Shown here: positions 24,234 through 32,700 of the stretch, in pieces
Numbering within the stretch: position 1 is the stretch's first letter
How the letters are laid out: each line of letters opens with the position of its first letter
NCBI GenBank assembly: GCA_949127775.1
Contig: CASBQF010000103.1
Location: 1 to 37,842 of the forward strand
Direction of reading: 5' to 3'
DNA length: 37,842 nucleotides
Source of the DNA: Oscillatoriales cyanobacterium PMM_0080
Lineage (GTDB): Bacteria; Cyanobacteriota; Cyanobacteriia; Cyanobacteriales; Microcoleaceae
Translations under genes and position numbers: made by a program
The notes under the pieces: model-generated
Database searches by the model: none
Told to the model about the DNA's origin: nothing
Seen by the model: only the letters and a program-made list of their open reading frames with translations

Positions 24234-25118
24234 ATGAGAAACAATTTGCTTTTGGGTGAAACACATCGCCATCCCTTTTTCGTAGTAAGCTGCTTCGTTA
24301 ATAAAGATTGGATATACGGTCGCTGTACCTTCATACAAGACTGATTCGCCATCAAAGGTCAAAAACATCGGATCGCCGGGATTCAGGGCTTCATAATCTT
24401 TGTATTGTAGTTGAGGATGAATCATTGCCTCAATTTCTCCATTCTCGTTTCTGGGATAGTCGATCGCCCGAATGCTATGATAAATAGTCAGGGGATTTGT
24501 TGCAACTGGCATAGTGCCTTGATTGTAGGTTTCTACGCAGTCTAAAATTGTGCGGATAACTTGCTCGGTTTGCTGAAACAAAGACGCATCTAAAACGCCT
24601 TGGGGAACTGCGCCAACTTCCAGCGTACCGCCTAACTCGGAAATCGATCGCAGCAAGGGACTATCTTGATGATTGGTTGGCGAAGCCAGTAGCTTGAGGT
24701 GGGGATACACAGATGTTAAATGAGCTGCTAGTTGCAGGTTAAATGGATGATGGCTGGCGAGAATAAATGTTAGCCCCATGTTGGATGTAGTGCTGTGCAA
24801 ATCGATAATTAAGTTTTGCTGCTGAGTGTTTATTGAGCTAAAACTGCGGTAGATTTCTTTCGCCCGCTGCGCTTCATAGCTGGCGAGATGGGGATTGTCT
24901 AAATCTTGCTGTCGAAAGCAACGATTGAGGTCAATATCGACGTAGCGTCTCCCAATTTCGCAGGCTTTGGGGTTGGCTAGCAGGGCGATTGTTTCAAAAG
25001 TCGATCGCGCAATCAACTCCGGCGCGCGATCGAATTTCTGCACCAGGTAAATTCCTGTAAGTTCGTTTCCGTGGGTTCCTCCCACTATCACAACACGTTT
25101 AACTTGATTCATAAACAA
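24225..25118 (-). CDS. Aspartoacylase / succinylglutamate desuccinylase family
   Basis: 297 residues. Zinc carboxypeptidase-like core: VGGTHGNELTG gives His16 and Glu19, DIDLNRCF is the substrate-binding Arg region, and LIIDLHSTTS gives the third Zn ligand. GGTLEVGAVPQGVLD carries the catalytic Glu. This is the aspartoacylase (AspA) pattern, cleaving N-acetylaspartate or a related N-acyl amino acid. M3 is an alternative start. The C-terminus (QIVSHGS) and stop are supplied by the repeat, so the last residues may differ from relatives. Divergent from a LysR-type regulator gene, which may control it. Confidence 0.87.
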   Translation of the reverse strand: MFMNQVKRVVIVGGTHGNELTGIYLVQKFDRAPELIARSTFETIALLANPKACEIGRRYVDIDLNRCFRQQDLDNPHLASYEAQRAKEIYRSFSSINTQQQNLIIDLHSTTSNMGLTFILASHHPFNLQLAAHLTSVYPHLKLLASPTNHQDSPLLRSISELGGTLEVGAVPQGVLDASLFQQTEQVIRTILDCVETYNQGTMPVATNPLTIYHSIRAIDYPRNENGEIEAMIHPQLQYKDYEALNPGDPMFLTFDGESVLYEGTATVYPIFINEAAYYEKGMAMCFTQKQIVSHGS

Positions 25119-25272
25119 ATAACTTCCTATCCCAACAACAGCAATATCTGTCGAAGTCTGCTGAATTGAGATTAATAACGTCTTACTATCTAGATTAGCT
25201 AAAGTATTAGTATATGTCCAATATTTGATTAAGTAGCAAGCTATATTTAAAAGATATAGTAGTGGTTAATTA

Positions 25273-26172
25273 ATGGAACTTCGACATTTACGGTATTTCA
25301 TTGCAGTAGCCGAAGAGTTGAACTTCAGTCGCGCTGCCGAGCGTTTACACATGGCGCAACCTCCTCTCAGCCAGCAAATTAAGGCGCTGGAAGATGAGAT
25401 TGAGGTGCTGTTGTTCGATCGCACTAAGCGACCCCTTCATTTAACTTGGGCGGGACAGGTTTTTTTAGAAGAAACTCGTTTGGTACTTGCCCAAGTGGAC
25501 AATTCTGTCAAAGCCGCAAAACGTGCCAATCGCGGAGAGATCGGGCATTTGATTGTCGGTTTTAACAGTTCAATGGCAAACTGTTTGTTACCAGATATTT
25601 TACAAGTTTATTGCGCTCGATTTCCCAAGGTGGAACTAACTTGGCGGGAGTTAGCAACCTCGCTGCAATTGCAAGCACTGCGCGATCGGCATTTGGATGT
25701 TGGGTTTTTCCATTTAATGTCATCAATGGTTCAAGAATCCGATTTATGTTCAGTAATAATTTGGGAAGAAACTTTGATTGTGGCACTACCAGAAAATCAT
25801 CGGTTGGCTAACGAAATTAAAGTTTCTTTACAAGAACTTGCAGAGGAATCATTCATTCTTCCTTCTCGTCAATTTGCACCTGGCTTATCTGAACAAATAG
25901 AACATTTGTGCCAACAATTTGGCTTCTCACCTAATGTTATTCAAGAAGGTACAATGATGCTGACAATACTCGGCTTAGTTGCGGGAAATGTGGGAATTGC
26001 TTTGCTACCGGCAAATGCTCAAAACGTTCAACGAAAGGGCGTTATTTATAAAAGTATTGCGGAATCTATGCCAACTGTTCCGATGGCGGCGGTGTGGCGG
26101 GCAGATGATAATTCGCCGATTTTACGGGAGTTTTTGGAAGTGACAAGGGCGATCGCCAAAACTGATAGGTGA
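25273..26172 (+). CDS. LysR-type transcriptional regulator
   Basis: 299 residues. The winged helix-turn-helix at the N-terminus reads ELRHLRYFIAVAEELNFSRA, then AAERLHMAQPPLSQQIKALE. The rest is the LysR substrate-binding domain with LIVGFNSSM, LDVGFFHL and IALLPANAQ. The gene is divergent from the aspartoacylase gene over a 154-bp AT-rich region, the usual layout of an LTTR and its target. The effector is unknown. Confidence 0.93.
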   Translation: MELRHLRYFIAVAEELNFSRAAERLHMAQPPLSQQIKALEDEIEVLLFDRTKRPLHLTWAGQVFLEETRLVLAQVDNSVKAAKRANRGEIGHLIVGFNSSMANCLLPDILQVYCARFPKVELTWRELATSLQLQALRDRHLDVGFFHLMSSMVQESDLCSVIIWEETLIVALPENHRLANEIKVSLQELAEESFILPSRQFAPGLSEQIEHLCQQFGFSPNVIQEGTMMLTILGLVAGNVGIALLPANAQNVQRKGVIYKSIAESMPTVPMAAVWRADDNSPILREFLEVTRAIAKTDR

Positions 26173-26272
26173 GATATAGCCGATAAATTACCAAACCAAA
26201 ATTTACCTGCCGACTACTGAAAACTACTATAGTGTGATAAATTATCTGTATAGCATTTACCTAGGTATTTCC

Positions 26273-26782
26273 ATGCGGAAAGTCGTGCTGTTCATTGCAT
26301 CAAGTTTGGATGGTTATATCGCCCGTCCAAATGGCGATATTGACTGGCTGTTCACAGACCAAAATTACGACTATACTAAATTTTTAGATAGCATCGATAC
26401 GGTTTTGATGGGTCGAAAAACTTACGAACAAGTTCTAAAATTGGGCGAGTATCCGTACCAAGAAAAAAAGAGTTATGTTTTTACCAAAAATCTAGATTTT
26501 CAAGCAACTTCTGATGTCGAAGTCGTAACAGAGTTAGAGAGTTTTGTCAATAATTTGCGCTTGCTTAACGGCAAGAATATTTGGTTGGTAGGAGGCTCAA
26601 TGCTGATTCGCGATTTTCTGAACAAAAACTTAGTGAACGAAGTAATTCTCTCGGTACATCCGATTATTTTGGGCGAGGGAATTCCGTTATTTGCTAATCC
26701 CAATACTACATCTTTGCAGCTAACAGGATGTCAGACATACAGTTCTGGTTTGGTTCAGCTATCTTACAATGTGGTGGCTTGA
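26273..26782 (+). CDS. DHFR/RibD-like reductase
   Basis: 169 residues from the ATG at 26273 (AGGT 5 bases upstream; the frame opens earlier at GTG 26234). FIASSLDGYIARPNGDIDWL, DTVLMGRKTYEQ, and NIWLVGGSMLIRDFL are the dihydrofolate reductase/RibD C-terminal domain motifs binding NADPH. Enzymes of this YyaP/YwjB type have no firmly known substrate. Not a bona fide folA by length and sequence. It follows the LysR gene on the same strand. Confidence 0.86.
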   Translation: MRKVVLFIASSLDGYIARPNGDIDWLFTDQNYDYTKFLDSIDTVLMGRKTYEQVLKLGEYPYQEKKSYVFTKNLDFQATSDVEVVTELESFVNNLRLLNGKNIWLVGGSMLIRDFLNKNLVNEVILSVHPIILGEGIPLFANPNTTSLQLTGCQTYSSGLVQLSYNVVA

Positions 26783-26904
26783 GAACGATCGTATAAAGCA
26801 AGCTTCGCTAACGCACCCCAATGGCTAAGTCGTGTTCAAAAATACTGTTAGTTGGTTGTCAAAAAAGGTAAGATAGAAATTAGTAAGTTAGTTATGTATA
26901 TATT

Positions 26905-27324
26905 ATGTCTGCCAGAGATATTTTTCATGAAGTTGTCAAAACAGCTTTGCAAAAAGAAGGCTGGCATATTACCCACGATCCGTTTCCGATTAGTGTGGGC
27001 GGTGTAGATATGTCGATCGATCTGGGAGCAGAAAGGCTGATTGCGGCAGAAAGGCAAGGCGAAAAAATTGCCGTTGAGGTCAAAAGTTTTTTGGCAAAAT
27101 CGTCGGCAATCTCGGAATTTCACAGAGCATTGGGGCAGTTCATTAATTATTGAGCCGCACTCAAAGAAAAAGCACCCGATCGCATTTTGTACTTGGCTGT
27201 GCCGTTAATAACTTATGAAGAATTCTTTCAACTAGATTTCCCGAAAGCAAGGATCGAGGAAAATCAGGTAAAAATGATTGTTTATGATACAGCAGTTGAG
27301 GTAATTGTAGAATGGAAAAATTAA
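26905..27324 (+). pseudogene. xisH: xisH with an internal TGA stop
   Basis: XisH was described with XisI as a factor needed for fdxN element excision in Anabaena and is common in cyanobacteria; it has a PD-(D/E)XK-like fold. Here the reading frame begins MSARDIFHEVVKTALQKEGW and holds IAVEVKSF, but stops at TGA 27151-27153 after FINY. Reading on in the same frame gives, without any other change, AALKEKAPDRILYLAVPLIT and then EFFQLDFPKARIEENQVKM to TAA at 27324: 139 codons, the normal XisH length. TGA stands where relatives have Arg (CGA), so a single C-to-T change would explain it. Confidence 0.85.
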
Positions 27325-27650
27325 TCCAATATCGGCAAATTGTGCAGCAAATGTTACTGGAGTACGGCAAGCGCAAACCTGCTCACGGAGACATTGAAGT
27401 CGAGACAATTCTTGATACAGAACGAGATCACTACCAAATCTTTTATGTGGGCTGGGACAACAAGCAGACTAGGGTGCATCACTGTAGCATTCACATTGAT
27501 ATCAAGGGGGGGAAAATTTGGCTTCAATGGAATGCCACTGAAGATGATATTGCTGAAGATTTAGTAATAGCCGGAGTTCCCAAAGAGGATATTGTTTGGG
27601 GATTTCAGCCGCCGTTTATGCGGAAGTATACGGGTTATGCAGTAGAATAG
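27312..27650 (+). CDS. xisI: XisI family protein
   Basis: 112 residues, intact. It starts MEKLIQYRQIVQQMLLEYGK and includes HYQIFYVGWDNKQTRVHHC, DIKGGKIWLQWNATEDDIAE and GVPKEDIVWGFQPPFMRKYT, the XisI pattern. Its ATG lies 13 bases inside the 3' end of the ancestral xisH frame, so the pair was coupled. With xisH truncated, translation of xisI must start independently. Not linked to a nif region here, so it is a stand-alone XisH/XisI locus. Confidence 0.92.
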   Translation: MEKLIQYRQIVQQMLLEYGKRKPAHGDIEVETILDTERDHYQIFYVGWDNKQTRVHHCSIHIDIKGGKIWLQWNATEDDIAEDLVIAGVPKEDIVWGFQPPFMRKYTGYAVE

Positions 27651-27657
27651 ATAGCGG

Positions 27658-27954
27658 ATGATGAAATGTGTTTGTGTCTTGTTGCTATTAATATCTTTTT
27701 TCTGGGTAGCACTTCCTGCGGAGGCATCTGTATGCCGCAATTATGAAGGACGCCAGATGTGCATTGTCGATATCAAACGCAGTGCGAAAAATTATTGGGA
27801 ATACAGGGTTATTTTGAGTATTGATGGAGTAAAACAACCTCTTGAAGTCTATAATTGCCGCGATCGTAATACAGTTAAAAAAGACGGAACTGTTTTGGCA
27901 TTTGGAGAAAACAACCCTGGTGAAACTGTCTGCCGTTTTTTTAATAAAAAATAG
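27658..27954 (+). CDS. Small secreted cysteine-containing protein
   Basis: 98 residues with a signal peptide (CVLLLLISFFWVALPAEA, about 1-24) and a mature part with four cysteines (VCRNYEGRQMCIV, YNCRDRN, VCRFF), probably two disulfides. The family is not recognised. It starts 7 bases after xisI. A diverged copy of its C-terminal third is at 29457-29558. Confidence 0.6.
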   Translation: MMKCVCVLLLLISFFWVALPAEASVCRNYEGRQMCIVDIKRSAKNYWEYRVILSIDGVKQPLEVYNCRDRNTVKKDGTVLAFGENNPGETVCRFFNKK

Positions 27955-28035
27955 TTTTGGCCATTCAATTTATCTCATCCTCTTATAATTTCATCAAACT
28001 TGACTGTAAAATTTAGATGCGTCTGGGCTCACCAA

Positions 28036-28087
28036 TAGCGGGAACACTAATGCGCTTAAAAACGCATTAGTGAATATTTTTCCCGCT
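28036..28087. terminator. Bidirectional hairpin between convergent genes
   Basis: A 10-base perfect stem CACTAATGCG/CGCATTAGTG (28045-28054 and 28063-28072) with an A-rich loop sits inside an outer stem AGCGGGAA/TTCCCGCT. It lies between the convergent secreted-protein gene and the epimerase gene, and its right arm touches the epimerase stop codon. It can serve both directions. Confidence 0.65.
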
Positions 28088-29145
28088 CAAAATGTGGCTA
28101 GGCGATCGCCACAGGGAATATCTTCTATCTGTGCGGTGACTTGACTGTAAGAGTTGTGGGCCACACCGCCGTAATAGTCTCGATACCAGTCTACAAACTG
28201 GTGAATTCCTTGTTCGATCGGCGTACTGGGTTTAAACCCCACATCCATCATCAAATCATCTACATCTGCATAAGTAGAAAGCACATCACCGGGCTGCATC
28301 GGCAACAAATTCTTAACCGCTTTTTTGCCCATTGCTGCTTCAACTACTTCAATAAAAGCCAACAATTCCACAGGGGAATTATTGCCAATATTGTAAATCT
28401 TATAGGGAACGGTGCTTGATGTTTCTGAATTGGATTGAGGAGGCTTTTCCATGACTCGCACAACTCCTTCAATCACATCATCAATGTATGTAAAGTCCCG
28501 CTGCATCTTACCGAAATTGTAAACGTCAATGGGCTGGTTTTCTGCGATCGCCTTCACAAACTTGAAATATGCCATATCTGGTCGTCCCCAAGCCCCGTAC
28601 ACTGTAAAAAACCGCAATCCAGTGATTGGCAAGTTGTACAAATGGCTATAGGAATGAGCCATCAACTCATTAGCTTTTTTGGTAGCTGCATAAAGGGAAA
28701 TAGGATGATCGACATTATCGCTAACAGCAAACGGAACTTTGGTATTAGTACCGTAAACGGAACTGGAAGAAGCAAAAACCAAATGTTTGATTTTGCTGTG
28801 ACGACAACCTTCTAAGATATTCAAAAATCCCATCAGGTTGCTGTCTGCGTAAGCATGGGGATTTTCCAGGGAGTAGCGCACACCAGCTTGGGCGGCGAGG
28901 TGGACAACACGGTCAAATTCTTGATTTTGAAAAAGTTGAGACATCCCAGTGCGATCGCTCAAATCTAACTGCTGAAAAGTAAATCCTGAATGTGGCTGGA
29001 GTTGAGCCAAACGCGCTTTTTTGAGATTGACATCGTAATAGTCGTTTAAGTTGTCTATACCGTAAACTTGTTGTCCTTGGGACAATAATCTTTGGGCTAA
29101 ATGGTAGCCGATAAAGCCGGCAGCACCTGTGACTAAAATTTTCAT
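28087..29145 (-). CDS. UDP-glucuronate 4-epimerase-type NAD-dependent epimerase
   Basis: 352 residues from MKILVTGAAGFIGYHLAQRL; the 23 codons before it in frame are translated heptamer repeats and are not counted as protein. Rossmann motif TGAAGFIG, active-site SSSSVYG and YAATKKANE (Tyr-x3-Lys), and RFFTVYGAWGRPDMAYFKF are those of UDP-glucuronate/UDP-galacturonate epimerases. Role in polysaccharide or lipopolysaccharide precursors. It stands between fragments of other genes with no other sugar genes nearby. Confidence 0.9.
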   Translation of the reverse strand: MKILVTGAAGFIGYHLAQRLLSQGQQVYGIDNLNDYYDVNLKKARLAQLQPHSGFTFQQLDLSDRTGMSQLFQNQEFDRVVHLAAQAGVRYSLENPHAYADSNLMGFLNILEGCRHSKIKHLVFASSSSVYGTNTKVPFAVSDNVDHPISLYAATKKANELMAHSYSHLYNLPITGLRFFTVYGAWGRPDMAYFKFVKAIAENQPIDVYNFGKMQRDFTYIDDVIEGVVRVMEKPPQSNSETSSTVPYKIYNIGNNSPVELLAFIEVVEAAMGKKAVKNLLPMQPGDVLSTYADVDDLMMDVGFKPSTPIEQGIHQFVDWYRDYYGGVAHNSYSQVTAQIEDIPCGDRLATF

Positions 29146-29149
29146 TGTG

Positions 29150-29210
29150 GGTAATTGGTAATTGGTAATTAGTAATTGGTAATTGGTAATTGTAATTGGT
29201 AATTGGTAAT
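29150..29210. repeat. GGTAATT heptamer tract upstream of the epimerase
   Basis: About eight copies of GGTAATT (some with a one-base change) immediately before the epimerase start. They are in frame with it and free of stops over 23 codons, giving a spurious N-terminal extension. Confidence 0.85.
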
Positions 29211-29231
29211 GCAAACATTTTGAAACCAGCC

Positions 29232-29455
29232 CTAACTAATTTCACCAATTAGTGCTTTAATTGTCCCGCCGTGAGTGATAGTTAAAATTGTTTGACCAGC
29301 ATATTTTGGCAAAATGTCAGCCCAAAAATTTTGAGCTTGGCGGTAGAGATTTTGGACTGGGAAATTTTGCGGTTTGACTAAAGTGGCAACTGAATTACTA
29401 GCGGGGGAATTATCCTCAATTTCAGCGGACATCTGAAATTCTGGGTGACTGTCGG
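29232..29455 (-). pseudogene. Histidine phosphatase (SixA/GpmB-like) fragment
   Basis: On the minus strand the frame reads NLYRQAQNFWADILPKYAGQ then TILTITHGGTIKALIGEI and a stop. THGGT is the second catalytic His region of the histidine phosphatase superfamily. The N-terminal RHG motif and the C-terminal part are missing on both sides, so this is an internal fragment. Its nominal TTG start overlaps another fragment on the plus strand. Confidence 0.7.
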
Positions 29456-29456
29456 C

Positions 29457-29558
29457 TATAGTTGCGATCGCACTACAGTTAAGCAAGATGGCACTGTTTT
29501 GGCGTTTGGAAAAAACAACCCTGGTGAAATCGTCTGCCGTTTTTTTAAGAAGAAATAA
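29457..29558 (+). pseudogene. 3' fragment of a second copy of the small secreted-protein gene
   Basis: Reads TVKQDGTVLAFGKNNPGEIV CRFFKKK then stop, against TVKKDGTVLAFGENNPGETV CRFFNKK in the intact gene at 27658-27954. Only the last ~33 codons are present. It is directly joined, head to head, to the phosphatase fragment. This points to a duplication with rearrangement between 27.9 and 29.5 kb. Confidence 0.8.
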
Positions 29559-29612
29559 AATACCGGGCGGTTGAAACCACCGTCTTATCTTTGTATCTCT
29601 CGTTTATAGCCG

Positions 29613-29707
29613 AGGCCAGATCCCCCTAAATCCCCCTTAAGAAGGGGGACTTTGAGAATACTCCTGTCCCCCCCTTAAGAAGAGGGGCTAGGGGGGATTT
29701 GTGGCCT
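29613..29707. repeat. CCCCCTTAAG-type palindromic repeat
   Basis: Outer arms AGGCCAGATCCCCCTA and TAGGGGGGATTTGTGGCCT; inner hairpins around CCCCCTTAAGAAGGGGG. The reverse complement of 37420-37498 matches this (GATCCCCCTAAATCCCCCTT, GGGGGACTTTGAGA), so the two are inverted copies. Confidence 0.8.
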
Positions 29708-29779
29708 AATAGTCAAACAGTAGACTGGTTTAGGTTTGACGTTAAGTTGACACTAATATACGCGGTGCACACCCGATGG

Positions 29780-32700
29780 TTAAAATTTGCCGTCTACTGC
29801 TGACACGCAGCGTTCGCAAATTAGCGGATGTTCGATCGACTCTCCGACATGAGTAGAATAGTTCCAGCATCGATCGCACTTATGCCCATCTGCTTTCACA
29901 ACACCAATCGCTAACTCTGGAGATTCGTAACTGTAGGGCAATCCTTGCATCGCCAAGCTCGATTCAACCAGTTCGACTTCTGATGTGATAAATAAGTACC
30001 GCAGTTCGTCTACGGCGTTGCTAGCCTTCGCAGAATCAGGCATTAAAGTGATGTTGGCCAGAATTTCCGACTGTTTATCCAGTGCAATTGACTTCGTTTT
30101 CGGCATTTCAGGCGCTTTCACAAAGGCTTTTTCGGCTGCTGCTGTGGATGGAATTGCGATCGGCTGTAACTCTACAAGCACTTTTTCCGGCACTTCCATT
30201 ACAATCGGCTGTTGTTGGGGAAACACAACCGCCTCATCATTTCCAGCCACATCTAACATTAGCAACTCAACTTGTGCAGCAATTTCTTGACGATTTTCGG
30301 CAAACAACAAGTTACGGAAAACAAACCACAGCGTGAATAGGAAACCGATCACTTCAAACAGTTCACCCAACATCGGAACCTGATTGATCGTATCCAAAAC
30401 CGCCATCGTTATTCTACCAGTCAGCAACACAGAACCTAACAGCCCAATTGTGACGATCGCCTTTTGGTATTCTGTGAAGAAGTTGCCCATATATTCAGGC
30501 AAATCAGTCAAAAACTGGGCGCTTTCATCTAACAATTCCTGCCATTCCGAAGCCGACGGTTCAGTAACAGGTGCATACTCGATAACTTCAGAAGGCTGAT
30601 TCCTATTTGCGACAGTTTCCACAGCATCATCAATTGTCTTGACTGTCAAGACTTTGGCAACACTTGCCGCTTTTTCTTCCTGCTGATCTTGTATTGCTTT
30701 GGCTTTTTCCGCTGCGGCTAACTCGATGATTGCATTTTGCGATCGCACATAATCCATCAATCCTTCGCTACTAGGATTCAAAGCTTCCAATTGCGCTCTT
30801 TTCGCGACATCAGGCACATACAATAAAACCTTAGCTTCCAACGAAGAACCGATCGCCTTTTCAGTCCTCGCTTGTTCCAAAACCTTGTTAACTTCGCCCC
30901 GCACTTGCCGCAAATATTGCCAGCGAGTCGCCAATTCAGGATTGTGCCATTTCGCATCCAACTCCACCCAACCCGATTCAAACACGGATTTGTGCGATGT
31001 GGGATAAGGAATGTATTGCCAAATATCCTCAGCCATGTGACACAACACAGGTGCGATCGCCTTTGCCAAATTCTCGACTGCGATCGCAATCACCGTCTGA
31101 CAACTCCGGCGGCGGTGAGCATCTGTCGCGCTGATGTAGAGTCGATCCTTGGCAATATCCAGATAAAAACTCGACAAGTCCACCGTACAGAAATTCTGCA
31201 CAGTTTGGAAGAATCGGGAAAATTGGAAGTTGTCAAAAGCATCTTTGACTTCCGCAAAAACTTCGCCCATTCTGTGCAGCATATAGCGATCGAGTTCCGG
31301 CAAATCCTCGTAAGCCACAGCATCTTTCGCCGGATCGAAGTCGTGCAAATTCCCCAACAAAAACTTAGCTGTATTTCGAATCTTGCGGTAGACATCCGAT
31401 TGTTGTTTGAGAATGTTTTTGCCCAAAGGCACATCGGCGGAATAGTCTACCGAAGACACCCACAACCGCAAAACATCGGCTCCATATTCCTTAATTACTA
31501 ACGCCGGATCGACGACATTGCCTTCAGATTTGCTCATCTTCCGGCCTTTTTCATCCAGCACAAAACCGTGAGTCAAAACTGTTTTGTAAGGAGCAACGCC
31601 GTTAGTTGCTACACTTGTCAGCAAGCTGGATTGAAACCAACCGCGATGTTGGTCTGAACCTTCCAAATACATATCAGCAGGATAGTTCAATTCCGATCGC
31701 CCTTTTGCGACTGCGGCCCAAGAAGAACCAGAGTCAAACCACACATCCATCGTGTCGGTTCCCTTGCGGTAAGTGCGGCCGTTATTGCGGTAAGATTCCG
31801 GTAGTAATTCGGCGATCGGCATTTCCCACCAAGCATCGGAACCTTTGTCAGCAACAATTGCTTGGACATAGGCGATAGTTTCGGCATTTAGCAGCGGTTC
31901 GTTCGTTTCTTCGTCGTAGAATACCGGAATCGGAACGCCCCAAGTCCGTTGACGAGAAATGCACCAATCCGATCGATCGCCTACCATTGCCGTAATCCGA
32001 TTTTCCCCTTGGGCGGGAATCCAATTCACACTAGAAATGGCTTTTAATGCTTCATCTCGAAACCCTGCAACGGACGCAAACCATTGTTCCGTCGCCCGAA
32101 AAATTGTCGGCTTCTTAGTGCGCCAATCGTAAGGATAGGAGTGAGGATAAGCTTCCTCTTTAATCAAACAATTTGCTTCAGCAAGGGCATCAATCACTGC
32201 GCCGTTGCCAGTTCCGAGGACATTTAAACCTGCGAAAACTCCGGCTTCGGCGGTGAAATTGCCGCTTTCATCTACGGGAGTCAAAACTGGTAAACCGCAG
32301 CGTTTTCCGACGATAAAATCTTCTTGTCCGTGGCCTGGTGCGGTGTGCACCAATCCGGTTCCTGAGTCAGCGGTAATGTAATCACCACCGGCAATAATTG
32401 GACTTTCGCGATCGAACAATGGATGTTTGTAGATGCAGCCTTCTAAATCTTTACCTTTGAAGGTAGCCAATATCTTCAAATCTGTGTTCAAAGTTGCCGA
32501 CAGTCGATCGACCGCATCGACAGCCACTAACATAAATTGTTGGGCGATATTAGAATTTGCCGGCGGTTCCACCACTGCATAATCCAGTTCGGGATTAACT
32601 GCGATCGCCAAGTTCGCCGGAATTGTCCAAGGAGTAGTCGTCCAAATCGCCGCCCAGAGGCTCGGCATATAGCGCTTGAGCTTCGATTGCAAAGCTTTTG

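Noticed and set aside
29150-29210. CRISPR array in the heptamer tract
   Set aside because: Units are 7 bases with no spacers; it is a short tandem repeat.
29145-29214. N-terminal extension of the epimerase (23 residues)
   Set aside because: It is translated heptamer repeat; the Rossmann motif begins at MKILVTG as in all relatives.
29985-31501. Several plus-strand frames within ileS
   Set aside because: Antisense shadows of a certain gene.
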